Source: Corallococcus sp. AS-1-6
Lineage (GTDB): Bacteria > Myxococcota > Myxococcia > Myxococcales > Myxococcaceae
NCBI RefSeq assembly: GCF_020037015.1
Contig: NZ_JAIQDE010000010.1
Span: 124,001-188,000, forward strand
Length of the DNA: 64,000 nucleotides
Reading direction: 5' to 3'
Shown here: in pieces, positions 1 to 9,479 of the stretch
Position numbering within the stretch: position 1 is the stretch's first letter
How the letters are laid out: every line of letters begins with the position of its first letter
Made by a program: the position numbers and the translations under genes
Notes under the pieces: generated by a model
Database searches by the model: none
What the model was told of the DNA's origin: nothing
The model's input: the letters and a program-made list of their open reading frames with translations, nothing else

Positions 1-476
1 TCCGCATGCTCCGCGAGATTGGCAGCAAGGCCAACATCCCGGAGTTCATCAAGCAGGTGAAGGGCGGCGAGGGCGAGAAGAAGCTCATGGGCTTCGGCCA
101 CCGCGTCTACAAGTCCTACGACCCGCGCGCGAAGGTCATCAAGCGCGTGGCGGACGAGGTCTTCGACGTGACGGGCAAGAACCCGCTGCTGGAGATCGCG
201 CTCGAACTGGAGCGCATCGCGCTCGAGGACGAGTACTTCGTGAAGCGCAAGCTGTACCCGAACGTCGACTTCTACTCGGGCCTCATCTACGAGGCGATGG
301 GCTTCCAGGCGGAGATGTTCCCCGTCCTGTTCGCCATCCCCCGCACGGTGGGCTGGTGCGCGCAGTGGGAGGAGATGGTGACGGACAACGAGCAGAAGAT
401 CGCCCGTCCCCGTCAGGTCTACACGGGCTCCGCCCGCCGCGACTACGTCGCCCGCGAGAAGCGGACCGGCAAGTAG
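1..476 (+). CDS. gltA: Citrate synthase, C-terminal part (gene starts before the window)
   Basis: Condenses oxaloacetate and acetyl-CoA to citrate in the TCA cycle. The reading frame is open from base 3 and the true start lies upstream of the window. Visible signatures are [13 protein letters not shown], which contains the oxaloacetate-binding His and an Arg, the [12 protein letters not shown] segment with the catalytic Asp, and the RPRQVYTG tail typical of citrate synthase C-termini. About 157 residues are present of a family usually near 430. The methionine at base 6 is internal, because the preceding codon is in frame and the family's large domain is missing. A strong hairpin follows the stop. 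Confidence 0.95.
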   Translation, partial: RMLREIGSKANIPEFIKQVKGGEGEKKLMGFGHRVYKSYDPRAKVIKRVADEVFDVTGKNPLLEIALELERIALEDEYFVKRKLYPNVDFYSGLIYEAMGFQAEMFPVLFAIPRTVGWCAQWEEMVTDNEQKIARPRQVYTGSARRDYVAREKRTGK

Positions 477-504
477 TCACCGGCCGCCAGGGCCGCTGAA
501 GCAC

Positions 505-546
505 GAAGGGGCGCGGGACTCGAAGCGTGAGTCCCCCGCCCCTTTC
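505..546. terminator. Bidirectional terminator between gltA and the acyl-CoA ligase
   Basis: Inverted repeat with arms AAGGGGCGCGGGACTC and GAGTCCCCCGCCCCTT around a 7-nt loop (one unpaired base), followed on the plus strand by a short T-rich stretch. It lies between two convergent genes and could end transcription from both sides. Confidence 0.75.
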
Positions 547-554
547 GCTTTTCC

Positions 555-2375
555 CTAACCGTGGGCGGCGACGGGGCCGCCGGGCTCGCTGTAGAGCGCG
601 TCGATGACGTCCGCGTACTTCTGCTCCACCACCTTGCGGCGCATCTTCATGCTGGGCGTGAGCTCCCCGCCGTCGATGGAGAACTCCCCCGGCAACACGC
701 GGAAGCGCTTGATGGTCTCGAAGCGGGACAGCTTCGGGTTCACGTCCCGCTCGAAGGCCTCCTGCAGGTGCTGCTGGAGCCGCGCGTCGTTCACCAGCGC
801 GGCCACGTCCTCCGGCCAGCCCTTCTCCCGCGCCAGCTTCCGCGCCCGGTCCGGCTCCAGCGTCACCAGCGCCACCAGGTAGTTGCGCCGGTCGCCCACC
901 ACCAGCGCGTGCCCCACGGGGGACACGGCCTTGAGCAGCTCCTCGATGTTCGCGGGCGACGTCTTCTTGCCGCCGGAGGTGACGATGATCTCCTTCTTGC
1001 GCCCGGTGATGCGCAGGAAGCCCTCGGAGTCCAGTTGCCCCACGTCGCCCGTGTGCAGCCACCCGTCCGCCAGCAGCTCCTGCGTGGCCTCTGGGTTGCG
1101 GTGGTAGCCCAGGCACACGTTGCCGCCCTGGACGAGGATCTCCCCGTCCTCCGCGATGCGCACCTCCACGCCCAGCATGGGGCGGCCCACCGTGCCCAGC
1201 CGGGCGCACTCGGCGGTGCTCACCGTGGCGGGGCCGGACACCTCCGTCATGCCCCACACCTCCAGCAGGACGACGTCGATGGAGGCGAAGAAGTCCAGCA
1301 CGTCCCGGCCGATGGGCGCCGCGGAGGTGGCGTACAGCTTCGCCTTCTCCAGGCCGATGCGCGTCTTCAACGGATGGAACACCAGCCGCCGGGCCAGCGC
1401 GAACTTGGCCTCCATGAGCGACGGGACGCGCTCCTGGCTCAACACGCGCGTGTTGCGCTCCAGCGCCGTGGCGCGGGCCCACTCCACCAGCCGGCGCTTC
1501 AGGGGCGGCTGCGCGGCGAGGCCCTCCTCCGCCTTCGTCTTGAACTTCTCCCAGACGCGCGGCACCGCGAAGAAGAGGGTGGGACGCACGTCCTTGAGGT
1601 TCTGGCCCAGCGCGTCCAGCGAGTCCGCGAAGTACACCTGCATGCCCAACAGCAGCGGGCTGTGCAGGGAGACGATCTGCTCCGCGATGTGCGACAGCGG
1701 CAGGTACGACACCAGCCGCTCGTCCTCCATGTCCTGGAAGCCCAGGGTGTCGCCCAACTGCTTCGCCGTCCAGGCGAGGTTGCGGTGGCTGAGCGCCACG
1801 CCCTTGGGCTGGCCGGTGGTGCCGGACGTGTAGATGAGCGTGGCGAGCGCGTCCGGGCGGAGCGAGTGGACGCCGTCCCAGTAGGGGGCCTCGTCCGCCT
1901 TCGCGCCGGAGGCCAGCACGTCCGCGTAGCGCAGCACGCCCTCGGGCAGCGGCGTGGGCGCGTCCACCACGATGAGGTGCTGGAGCGCGGGCAGCCGCTT
2001 CTGGACCTCCAGGCCGGTGACCAGGTGCTTCGCGTTCTCCACCAGGAGGAAGCGCGCCTGGCAGTGGCCCAGGATGTAGACGAGCTGGTCCACGCTGCTG
2101 GTGGTGTAGAGCCCCACCGGCACGCCGCCCAGGGCCATGGCCCCCAGGTCCGCGACGTGCCACGCCTCGCGGTTGAAGCTCAGGATGCCCAGCGGGTCGC
2201 CGTCCCGGAACCCCAGCGCGTGCAGCCCCAGGGCGAAGCGCTTGACGCGCTGGGCGTAGTCGAACCACGAGGTGGGGACATAGGCGCCTCCATGCCGGGA
2301 CCAGAGCGCCGGGCGGTGTTCCAGCCGCGCGGCCTGGTCATGGAGCGCATGCAGCATCGTCTTGGGCAGGTCCAT
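555..2375 (-). CDS. Long-chain fatty acid-CoA ligase (AMP-binding family)
   Basis: Activates fatty acids to acyl-CoA through an acyl-adenylate. The 606-residue length fits the FadD15/ACSL-like branch. The phosphate-binding motif YTSGTTGQPKG lies near residues 182-192, and the C-terminal part has WLHTGDVGQLDSEGFL and the ITGRKKEIIVTSGGKK hinge with its conserved Asp, Arg and Lys. There is no signal peptide, so it should act at the cytoplasmic face. It is transcribed alone, convergent with gltA. The start is the ATG at 2375; no strong ribosome-binding site is visible. Substrate chain length cannot be told from sequence. Family assignment is secure. Confidence 0.92.
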   Translation of the reverse strand: MDLPKTMLHALHDQAARLEHRPALWSRHGGAYVPTSWFDYAQRVKRFALGLHALGFRDGDPLGILSFNREAWHVADLGAMALGGVPVGLYTTSSVDQLVYILGHCQARFLLVENAKHLVTGLEVQKRLPALQHLIVVDAPTPLPEGVLRYADVLASGAKADEAPYWDGVHSLRPDALATLIYTSGTTGQPKGVALSHRNLAWTAKQLGDTLGFQDMEDERLVSYLPLSHIAEQIVSLHSPLLLGMQVYFADSLDALGQNLKDVRPTLFFAVPRVWEKFKTKAEEGLAAQPPLKRRLVEWARATALERNTRVLSQERVPSLMEAKFALARRLVFHPLKTRIGLEKAKLYATSAAPIGRDVLDFFASIDVVLLEVWGMTEVSGPATVSTAECARLGTVGRPMLGVEVRIAEDGEILVQGGNVCLGYHRNPEATQELLADGWLHTGDVGQLDSEGFLRITGRKKEIIVTSGGKKTSPANIEELLKAVSPVGHALVVGDRRNYLVALVTLEPDRARKLAREKGWPEDVAALVNDARLQQHLQEAFERDVNPKLSRFETIKRFRVLPGEFSIDGGELTPSMKMRRKVVEQKYADVIDALYSEPGGPVAAHG

Positions 2376-2470
2376 CTGGTGAAACGTAGTGGAAGCGCCC
2401 CGCCCGTTCCACGTCCCCCCGTCTCAGGCGTTGACAGCATGTTCACCGGCTTTGTATGCCGCGCCCGACC

Positions 2471-2827
2471 ATGAGCATCGACTTCACCTGCCAGAAGTGC
2501 GAGGCCAGCTTCGAGTTGGAAGCCCAGGACCTCATCGAGGGGACGGAGAAGATTGTCTGTCCCCACTGCGACGCGAAGGCGCCCGCCAACCTCACCGAGG
2601 ACTTCGTCGCCGCGCTCACGGAGATGCGCGCGCAGATCGCCACCCTGAGCAAGAAGTTCGCGGTGACGATGACGCTCGAAGCCGAGGAGCTGGAGGACGA
2701 GCTCGACGACGAGGATGAAGACGAGGAGGAGGCCGACGAGGACGAGGACCTCGACGAGGACGAGGACGACGAGGAGTCCGAGGACGACGAGGACTACGAC
2801 GACGAGGAGTCCGAGGACGACCGCTAG
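2471..2827 (+). CDS. Zinc-ribbon protein with a long acidic tail
   Basis: A protein of about 118 residues. The N-terminus MSIDFTCQKCEASFELE plus CPHCDAK later forms a CxxC-CxxC zinc ribbon of the small type that opens many myxobacterial proteins. A central stretch (NLTEDFVAALTEMRAQIATL) looks helical. The last 45 or so residues are almost wholly Asp and Glu. Such tails often mimic DNA or bind basic proteins, but no role can be assigned. An upstream in-frame ATG at 2456 would add MPRPT; 2471 is preferred because ribbons of this kind start a few residues before the first Cys. It is divergent from the acyl-CoA ligase. Confidence 0.75.
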   Translation: MSIDFTCQKCEASFELEAQDLIEGTEKIVCPHCDAKAPANLTEDFVAALTEMRAQIATLSKKFAVTMTLEAEELEDELDDEDEDEEEADEDEDLDEDEDDEESEDDEDYDDEESEDDR

Positions 2828-2955
2828 TCGCCTCGCGCCCCTCTTCCCGGCTGCCCGCCCGCCCTCCAACCGGGTGGGCCAGGGCCCGGGGGCCGCTCGC
2901 GACGGCGGAGGGGCGGTGCCCTCCCGGTGAAGGGAGAGGTGCGTAGCTTAGGGAT

Positions 2956-3753
2956 GTGAAAACGTCCAACCGCGCCAACTTCTTCGTCGCTCCGTTCACG
3001 GCCGTGGTGCTGGCGCTGGGAGGAGCGTTGTTCCTTCCCGCGTTCGGGATCCCCGGCGCCATCGCCGCCTCCGACACGGCGGAAGGGAAGAAAGAGAAGC
3101 CCTGCATCACCGAGAAGGGCAGCGACCCCAGGGCCTGTTCGGAGCTGGTGGAGCTGGAGGTGAAGGACGTGGTGCCCTTGATGGAGGCGCAGACGCACGC
3201 CGTCGTGCTGACCACCAAGGACGGGGAGACGGTGCTCCCCCTCTTCGTGGACGAGGGCGCGGCGGTCTCCATCGCCTTCCGCCTCGCGGAGCGTCCGCCG
3301 CCCCAGCCGCTGTCGCAGGACCTGCTGGACGACGTGGTGTCCAAGCTGGGCGGCCGGGTGACGGAGGTCCGCATCGACGACCTGCGTGACAACGTCTACT
3401 CCGGCCGCGTCTTCCTCCAGCAGGGCAAGAAGGAGATGGCCCTGGACGCGCGGCCCTCCGACTCCATCGCCATGGCCATGCACAGCCAGGCCCGCATCCG
3501 CGTGACGCGCAAGGTGCTGGCCATGGCGGGCATCACCCGCTCGGAGATTGAGGCCCTCCAGAAGCAGCAGGACCTGGGCGTGGGCGGCAGCGGCCCCGGC
3601 CTGGGTGACGAGGACATGGGGCCCCTGCCCCCGCCGCCTCCCATGGGCCCCAGCGCCGGCCACCCGAAGCCTCCCTCGGAGGACATCGGCATGGACCACG
3701 CCACGAAGCCGCTGATGGAGCCCATGGGCAAGGGCCAGGAGATTGAGCTCTAG
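2956..3753 (+). CDS. Secreted bifunctional-nuclease-domain protein (DUF151)
   Basis: A 265-residue protein starting at GTG. Residues 1-35 form an export signal (VVLALGGALFLPAFGIPGAIA). Residues ~55-185 match the DUF151/BFN fold: VELEVKDVVPL, TTKDGETVLPLFVDEGAA and RPSDSIAMAMHSQARIRV are typical. The C-terminus is Pro/Met/Gly-rich and low in complexity. Plant members have reported DNase and RNase activity, but most bacterial members are uncharacterised and an exported one is unlikely to act on the cell's own nucleic acids. A clear terminator follows. Confidence 0.8.
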   Translation: MKTSNRANFFVAPFTAVVLALGGALFLPAFGIPGAIAASDTAEGKKEKPCITEKGSDPRACSELVELEVKDVVPLMEAQTHAVVLTTKDGETVLPLFVDEGAAVSIAFRLAERPPPQPLSQDLLDDVVSKLGGRVTEVRIDDLRDNVYSGRVFLQQGKKEMALDARPSDSIAMAMHSQARIRVTRKVLAMAGITRSEIEALQKQQDLGVGGSGPGLGDEDMGPLPPPPPMGPSAGHPKPPSEDIGMDHATKPLMEPMGKGQEIEL

Positions 3754-3777
3754 GCCGCCCTGGAACCTGGAACGATG

Positions 3778-3815
3778 AAAGCCCGGCCCCCCCTCCCAGG
3801 GTAGCCGGGCTTTCT
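3778..3815 (+). terminator. Rho-independent terminator after the DUF151 gene
   Basis: Arms AAAGCCCGGC and GCCGGGCTTT with a C-rich loop, followed by a short T-rich run. It sits 24 bases after the stop codon of the DUF151 gene. Confidence 0.8.
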
Positions 3816-3955
3816 TCGTCTCATGCGTCTGAGAGCCACGAATGGCGTGCGCCGGCTCGCGGTAACTTTCCGCCCAGCGCGTGAGGCGAAGAGTTAGTCC
3901 TTCGGGCGCAAGCCTGTCAAGGCGCCCACCTCCTGGCGCTAGGATGGGCCGCCTT

Positions 3956-5356
3956 ATGCGCAAGGCGAAGATCATCTGCACGCTGGGTCCGGCGTCGGAC
4001 TCGAAGGAAGTCATCGAGGCGCTGGTGAAGGCGGGCATGAACGTGGCCCGGCTCAACTTCTCTCATGGGACGCACGACGAGCACCGGCAGCGCGTCCAGC
4101 GCATCCGCGCGGTGTCGAAGAAGCTGGGCGTGCCGGTGGCCATCCTCCAGGACGTCCAGGGCCCCAAGGTGCGCCTGGGGCGCTTCGAGGGCGGCCAGTT
4201 GATGGTGACGGCCGGCGACACGGTGACGGTGACGACGCGCGCGGTGGTGGGCCAGGGGCGCGTCATCCCCACCCCGGTGCGCACGCTGCCCCGGGACGTG
4301 GAGAAGGGCCACGAGGTGCTGCTGGACGACGGCCGGGTGCGCCTGCGCGTGCTGAAGGTGAGCGGCCAGGACGTGTCCTGCCGCGTGGAGGTGGGCGGGC
4401 TGCTCAGGGATCACAAGGGGCTCAACCTGCCCGGCACGGCCATGTCGGTGCCCACGCTGACGGAGAAGGACAAGGTGGACCTGGCGTTCGGCCAGGAGGT
4501 GGGCGTGGACTACGTGGCGCTGTCCTTCGTGCGCTCCGCCCGGGACGTGCGCCAGGCGCGGGCGCTGGTGGCGAAGCGCAAGACGCCGCTCATCTCCAAG
4601 ATCGAAAAGCCCCAGGCGGTGGACGACCTGGACGCCATCGCCAGGGAGTCGGACGGGGTGATGGTGGCCCGCGGCGACCTGGGCGTGGAGATGCCGCTGG
4701 AGCAGCTTCCCGCCATCCAGAAGCGCGCCGTGCTCGAGGTCAACCGCCTGGGCGGCATCGTCATCGTCGCCACGGAGATGCTGGAGAGCATGGTGCTCAA
4801 CGCCCGGCCCACGCGCGCGGAGGTGTCGGACGTGGCCAACGCCATCCTGGACGGCGCGGACGCGGTGATGCTCTCCGGGGAGACGGCCGCGGGGCGCTAC
4901 CCCGTGGACGCGGTGGCCACCATGGCGCGCATCGTGGAGGAGACGGAGCGCACGGGCCTCATCACCCTGCCCCACTCCCCCTTCGAGCGCTCCGAGGACC
5001 TGGGCACCGGCGTCGCCGCGGCGGCGGTGGCCGCGTCCCGGCAGCTCAACATCGGGACCATCATCGCGTACACGGAGAGCGGCCACTCCGCGCGGCTCAT
5101 CTCCGAGTTCCGCCCCGGCGCGCGCATCCTCGGCCTGACGCCCAACGCGGACACGGTGAACCGGATGGCGCTGTACTGGGGCGTGACGGGCCACCTGGTG
5201 AAGCGCGTCAGCACCACGGAGGCCATGCTCAAGCAGGTGCGCCGGCTCTGTCAGGAGCTGCGCTTCTGCGAGCCCGGCGCGCCCTTCATCCTGGTGGCCG
5301 GCGTGCCGCTCAACGTGCCGGGCAACACCAACATGATGAGCATCCACCGCATCTGA
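3956..5356 (+). CDS. pyk: Pyruvate kinase
   Basis: Converts phosphoenolpyruvate and ADP to pyruvate and ATP, the last step of glycolysis. The 466-residue length is normal. It begins MRKAKIICTLGPASDSKEV, the usual N-terminus of bacterial enzymes, with NFSHGTHDEH next. The active-site segment reads ISKIEKPQAVDDLD, then DGVMVARGDLGVEMP, and TEMLESM with RAEVSDVANAILDG follow. The C-terminal allosteric domain is complete. The frame is open further upstream (ATG at 3944 and beyond), but family alignment favours 3956. Confidence 0.95.
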   Translation: MRKAKIICTLGPASDSKEVIEALVKAGMNVARLNFSHGTHDEHRQRVQRIRAVSKKLGVPVAILQDVQGPKVRLGRFEGGQLMVTAGDTVTVTTRAVVGQGRVIPTPVRTLPRDVEKGHEVLLDDGRVRLRVLKVSGQDVSCRVEVGGLLRDHKGLNLPGTAMSVPTLTEKDKVDLAFGQEVGVDYVALSFVRSARDVRQARALVAKRKTPLISKIEKPQAVDDLDAIARESDGVMVARGDLGVEMPLEQLPAIQKRAVLEVNRLGGIVIVATEMLESMVLNARPTRAEVSDVANAILDGADAVMLSGETAAGRYPVDAVATMARIVEETERTGLITLPHSPFERSEDLGTGVAAAAVAASRQLNIGTIIAYTESGHSARLISEFRPGARILGLTPNADTVNRMALYWGVTGHLVKRVSTTEAMLKQVRRLCQELRFCEPGAPFILVAGVPLNVPGNTNMMSIHRI

Positions 5357-5395
5357 GGCCGCATGCGGTGGGGGCCTTCGGGCAGGGGGCCCTCG

Positions 5396-6061
5396 CTAGA
5401 GGACCTTCTGCTCGAAGTCGTAGAGCTTCTCCACGGAGAGCTGGCGGTAGCGCTCCACGTTGAGGGCCCGGCGGGCGCACTCCCACACCAGGTCCTTGGC
5501 GGGGCGCTCCGGCTCCTTCTTCTTGCGGCGCTTCACCTCGGCCTTGATGGCCTTCAGCGCCATGGCCGGGTGGTAGCAGAAGGCGGAGGAGAACAGCAGG
5601 TGGCCCCCGAAGGGGACGAGGCGCGCCTCCAGCACGTCCCCCGTCTCCAGGCCCGCGATGTGGCGGCGCTCCGTCACGTCGAAGTCCTTGCCGGAGAAGA
5701 GCTCGCGCAGGCGCACCATGCCCTTGCCCAGCTTGCGCACCTCGAAGAGGCCGTGGACCGTCTCCGTGAAGCTGCGGAAGGCGTTGGCCTCCTCCGGCGC
5801 CGCGGACTGCAGGCGCTGCTCGTACAGCTCCGCGGCCGGCGTCTTGCCGGTGAGCGGCGAGACGCGGTCGTAGAGGTAGTAGTCCAGGAACGACGCCATC
5901 CGCAGCTCGAAGAGTTTGTCGTCCTCGAAGACTTCACCGGTGAGGCGGAAGTACTCCGCCTTGGCCTCCAGGAGGTCCGGCTTGCGGGCCTCCTGACTGC
6001 CGAAGGCGATGAGCTGGTCCAGGTACGGCTGGTACGACAACGGGGTCAGCGCGGTGTCCAT
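5396..6061 (-). CDS. Conserved hypothetical protein, 221 aa
   Basis: I do not recognise a named domain. The protein is soluble, mixed alpha/beta, without signal peptide or membrane segment. It starts MDTALTPLSYQPYLDQLIAF and has a helical middle (FLDYYLYDRVSPL) and a basic patch (EVKRRKKKEPERPAKD). It is the last gene of the minus-strand pyr cluster, 20 bases after carA, so it is probably co-transcribed, but nothing in it points to nucleotide metabolism. Codon use matches its neighbours, which supports a real gene. Confidence 0.7.
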   Translation of the reverse strand: MDTALTPLSYQPYLDQLIAFGSQEARKPDLLEAKAEYFRLTGEVFEDDKLFELRMASFLDYYLYDRVSPLTGKTPAAELYEQRLQSAAPEEANAFRSFTETVHGLFEVRKLGKGMVRLRELFSGKDFDVTERRHIAGLETGDVLEARLVPFGGHLLFSSAFCYHPAMALKAIKAEVKRRKKKEPERPAKDLVWECARRALNVERYRQLSVEKLYDFEQKVL

Positions 6062-6081
6062 GGCCGTTGCGAGCTTTCTTC

Positions 6082-7209
6082 CTACGAACCCGCCATCAGC
6101 GTCGCGAAGCGGCTGAACAGGTAGCGCGCGTCGTGAGGGCCGGGCGAAGCCTCGGGGTGGTACTGCACGCTGAAGGCCCGCGCGTCCGGAACGGCCAGGC
6201 CCTCCACCGTGCCGTCATTCAGGTTGATGTGCGTGACGACGGCCTTGCCCTTGAGGCTGGCGTCGTCCACCGCGAAGCCGTGGTTCTGCGCGGTGATCTC
6301 CACCTTGCCCGTGGTGAGGTCCTTCACCGGCTGGTTGCCGCCGCGGTGACCGAACTTCATCTTGTACGTCCGGCCGCCCAGGGCCAGCGCCATGATCTGG
6401 TGCCCCAGGCAGATGCCGAACACCGGCACCTTGCCCAAAAGCGCCGCCACCGTGCGGTCCGCGCCCTTCACCGCGGCCGGGTCGCCCGGGCCGTTGGCCA
6501 GGAAGACGCCGTGCGGCTTCTTCGCCAGCACCTGCTCCGCCGTGAAGTGGGACGGCACCACCGTCACGCGGCAGCCCACGTCCACCAGGTACTGGAGCAT
6601 GGAGCGCTTGAGGCCGTAGTCGTACGCGACGACGTCGTACTTCAGCTCCGGCTCCGGGCGCTTGTCCCCCGTGCCCAGGAACACGTCCGGGGACGGCGTG
6701 GTGAAGACGTAGGGCTCCCTGGTGGACACGCCCGTGGCCAGGTCCAGGCCCTCCATGCCGGTGGCGGCGCGCGCGCGCTCGGCCAGGGCCGCGGCGGACA
6801 CGTTCTCCGTGGAGATGATGCCCGTCTGCGCGCCGTGCGTGCGCAGGTGGCGCACCAGCCGGCGGGTGTCCACGCCTTCGATGCCCACGCGGCCGTGGCG
6901 CGCGAGGTACGCGTCCAGCGTCTCCTGCGAGCGCCAGTTGGAGGGCGTCTTCGTCAGCGAGCGCACCACCATGCCCACCGCGTGCGGCTGTCCGGCCTCC
7001 TCGTCCGCAGCGTTCGCCCCGACGTTGCCCATCTCCGGGTACGCCATGGTGACGATCTGCCCCACGTACGAGGGATCCGTGAGGATCTCCTGGTAGCCGT
7101 ACATGGACGTGTTGAAAACCACCTCACCCACCGTCTCGCCGGAAGCGCCAAAGGCGCGACCCTCGAAGGTGGTGCCATCCGCCAGTGCGAGCACCGCCCG
7201 CTTCGTCAT
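6082..7209 (-). CDS. carA: Carbamoyl-phosphate synthase small subunit
   Basis: Glutaminase subunit that feeds ammonia to CarB for carbamoyl phosphate, used for pyrimidines and arginine. It has 375 residues. The N-terminal domain has [17 protein letters not shown]. The class I amidotransferase domain has the nucleophile in [16 protein letters not shown] and the His/Glu pair in [12 protein letters not shown]. The start ATG at 7209 overlaps the pyrC stop as TGATG, so translation is likely coupled. carB is not in the window. Confidence 0.95.
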   Translation of the reverse strand: MTKRAVLALADGTTFEGRAFGASGETVGEVVFNTSMYGYQEILTDPSYVGQIVTMAYPEMGNVGANAADEEAGQPHAVGMVVRSLTKTPSNWRSQETLDAYLARHGRVGIEGVDTRRLVRHLRTHGAQTGIISTENVSAAALAERARAATGMEGLDLATGVSTREPYVFTTPSPDVFLGTGDKRPEPELKYDVVAYDYGLKRSMLQYLVDVGCRVTVVPSHFTAEQVLAKKPHGVFLANGPGDPAAVKGADRTVAALLGKVPVFGICLGHQIMALALGGRTYKMKFGHRGGNQPVKDLTTGKVEITAQNHGFAVDDASLKGKAVVTHINLNDGTVEGLAVPDARAFSVQYHPEASPGPHDARYLFSRFATLMAGS

Positions 7210-8513
7210 CACCGCGACTCCTTGAGCTGACCGTCCTCGAACACACACCGGCCGCCCACCCACGTCTGCGTCACGCGGCCCTTCAGCGTGCGCCCGTGGA
7301 AGGGCGTGTTGCGACTGCGGGAATAGAACCGGTGGGCATCCACCGTCCACTCCTCCGAAGGGGACACCAGCGTGATGTCCGCCGGGGCACCAGGCGCCAG
7401 GTGACCGCCCGGCAGGCCGAATACCCTCGCCGGCCCGTCCGACAGCAGCTCCACCGCCCGGCGCGGGGTGAGCACGCCCTCGTGCACCAGCGCCAGCGTG
7501 AGCCCCAGGGACGTCTCCAGCCCGACGATGCCGTTGATGCCCTTCTCGAACTCCACCAGCTTGTCGGACACGCCGTGCGGCGCGTGGTCCGTGGCGATGG
7601 CGTCCACCGTGCCGTCCACCAGCGCCTCGCGCAGCGCCCTCACGTCCACGTCGCTGCGCAGCGGCGGCGCCATCTTCGCGTGGGTGTCGTAGTCCCCCAC
7701 CGCCCGGTCATCCAGCGTGAAGTGGTGCGGCGCCACCTCGCAGGTGACGCGCAGGCCGCGCTTCTTGGCCTCGCGGATGAGCCGCACGCTGCCCTCGCAG
7801 GACACGTGCGCCACGTGCAGCCGGCCCTTCGTCTCCTCCAGGAGCACCAGGTCGCGCGCCACCATGGCCACCTCCGCGGAGGACGGGATGCCGCGCAGGC
7901 CCAGCCGAGTGGACGTGGCGCCCTCGTGCATGGCGCCGCCGGCGGACAGCGTCAGGTCCTCCTCGTGCACCATCACCGGCACGTCGAACTGGGTGGCGTA
8001 CTGGAGCACCCGGCGCATCAGGCCCGCGTTCATCACCGGGCGGCCGTCGTCGGTGAGGGCCACGCAGCCGGCGCCGATCAGCTCGCCTGCCTCCGACAGC
8101 TCCTCGCCCTTGAGCCCCTTGGTGATGGCGCCGGCCGGGTACACGTGGCACAGGTCCGCGTCCCGGGCGCGCGACAGCACCAGCTCCGTGACGAGCGCGC
8201 TGTCGTTCACCACCTTGGTGTTGGGCATGGCCACGACGCCGGTGAAGCCGCCCGCCACCGCCGCGCGGCAGCCGGTGAGGACCGTCTCCTTGCCCTCTTC
8301 TCCCGGCTCGCGCAGGTGCACGTGCAGGTCGATGAAGCCCGGCACCAGCCACTGGTCCTTGGCGTCCACCACCCGCGCGTCCTTCGGCGCGGGCAGCGGG
8401 GCCTCCGACACCTGGGCCACCCGGCCGTCCGTCACCAGCACGTCCCGGACGCCATCCACGCCATTGCGCGGGTCGATGACGCGCGCCCGCTGGAAGAGCA
8501 CCGTGGTGGTCAT
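7209..8513 (-). CDS. pyrC: Dihydroorotase, class I
   Basis: Cyclises carbamoyl aspartate to dihydroorotate. It has 434 residues. The metal site shows [13 protein letters not shown] and the C-terminal [12 protein letters not shown] has the catalytic Asp. The class I type (about 430 residues with this HxHxR signature) suits its place beside pyrB. Its ATG overlaps the pyrB stop as ATGA, and its own stop overlaps carA, so pyrB-pyrC-carA form one coupled operon. Confidence 0.95.
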   Translation of the reverse strand: MTTTVLFQRARVIDPRNGVDGVRDVLVTDGRVAQVSEAPLPAPKDARVVDAKDQWLVPGFIDLHVHLREPGEEGKETVLTGCRAAVAGGFTGVVAMPNTKVVNDSALVTELVLSRARDADLCHVYPAGAITKGLKGEELSEAGELIGAGCVALTDDGRPVMNAGLMRRVLQYATQFDVPVMVHEEDLTLSAGGAMHEGATSTRLGLRGIPSSAEVAMVARDLVLLEETKGRLHVAHVSCEGSVRLIREAKKRGLRVTCEVAPHHFTLDDRAVGDYDTHAKMAPPLRSDVDVRALREALVDGTVDAIATDHAPHGVSDKLVEFEKGINGIVGLETSLGLTLALVHEGVLTPRRAVELLSDGPARVFGLPGGHLAPGAPADITLVSPSEEWTVDAHRFYSRSRNTPFHGRTLKGRVTQTWVGGRCVFEDGQLKESR

Positions 8514-9403
8514 GATGCGCACGCCTCCAGGATGGCCCGGCGCACCGCGACGCCGTTGGCCACCTGCTCCAGGATGACGCTGCGAGGCCCGTCCGCCACC
8601 ACCGGCGACAGCTCCACGCCGCGGTTGATGGGGCCCGGGTGCAGCACGAGGGCGTCCGGCTTCATCCGCTCCGCGCGGGCGGGCGTGACACCGAACAGCC
8701 GCGAGTACTCCCGCTGGGACGGCAGGAAGGCTTCCGCCATGCGCTCCGTCTGCAGCCTCAGGCACATCACCGCGTCCGCCTGGGGCAGCACGGTGTCCAG
8801 CCGGTGCGTCACCTCTCCGCCCATCTCCTCCAGCCCTGGCGGCAGGAGGGTGGGCGGCCCGCAGAGCACGACCCGGGCCCCCAGCGCCTTCAGGCACAGG
8901 AGATTGGAGCGCGCCACGCGGCTGTGCAGCACGTCGCCGACGATCAGCACCGTGCGCCCGTCCAGGCGGCCCCAGCGCTGGCGCAGGGTGAAGGCGTCCA
9001 GCAGGGCCTGGGACGGGTGCTCATGCGCCCCGTCGCCCGCGTTGACCACCGCGCACTTCACGTGCCGGGCCACGAGCCCCGGCGCGCCGGAGGAGCGGTG
9101 GCGGATGACGATGACCGCCGGCCCCAGGGCCTCGATGTTGCGCGCGGTGTCCAGGAGGGTCTCCCCCTTGGACACGGAGGAGCCCGCGTGGCTCCAGTTG
9201 AGGACGTCCGCGCCCAGCTTCCGCGCGGCCACCTCGAAGGAGGAGCGCGTCCGGGTGGAGTCCTCGAAGAAGAGGTTCGCCACGACGCGGCCCCGCAACA
9301 CGTGCGAGGCATCCGGTCCGCCGGGCAGGTGAGCCTGGGCGCGGTCGAGCAGTGCTTCCAGCTCGTCCCGCCGCCAGCCTGCGATTCCGAGAAGATGTCT
9401 CAT
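8510..9403 (-). CDS. pyrB: Aspartate carbamoyltransferase catalytic subunit
   Basis: Makes carbamoyl aspartate from carbamoyl phosphate and aspartate. It has 297 residues. The carbamoyl-phosphate loop is FFEDSTRTRSSFE; HPSQALLDAFTL and LHPGPINRG are also conserved. The start MRHLLGIAGW at 9403 is chosen because the family opens with the 'hLL.i..l' helix; upstream codons are Arg/Ala-rich and atypical. No pyrI or pyrR is seen. A 76-base gap to lepB could hold its own promoter. Confidence 0.94.
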   Translation of the reverse strand: MRHLLGIAGWRRDELEALLDRAQAHLPGGPDASHVLRGRVVANLFFEDSTRTRSSFEVAARKLGADVLNWSHAGSSVSKGETLLDTARNIEALGPAVIVIRHRSSGAPGLVARHVKCAVVNAGDGAHEHPSQALLDAFTLRQRWGRLDGRTVLIVGDVLHSRVARSNLLCLKALGARVVLCGPPTLLPPGLEEMGGEVTHRLDTVLPQADAVMCLRLQTERMAEAFLPSQREYSRLFGVTPARAERMKPDALVLHPGPINRGVELSPVVADGPRSVILEQVANGVAVRRAILEACAS

Positions 9404-9479
9404 GGGCCGGGAGCGCCGCGTACCGCGCGCCGCACGTTGCGTCAAGCACGGCGCGTGGTGGCCGCCCGCCCAGCGTCCG

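Noticed and set aside
283-2268. Long plus- and minus-strand open frames opposite most genes
   Set aside because: Expected shadows in very GC-rich DNA. They are Arg/Pro/Ala/His-rich without domains, and the other strand has a recognised gene.
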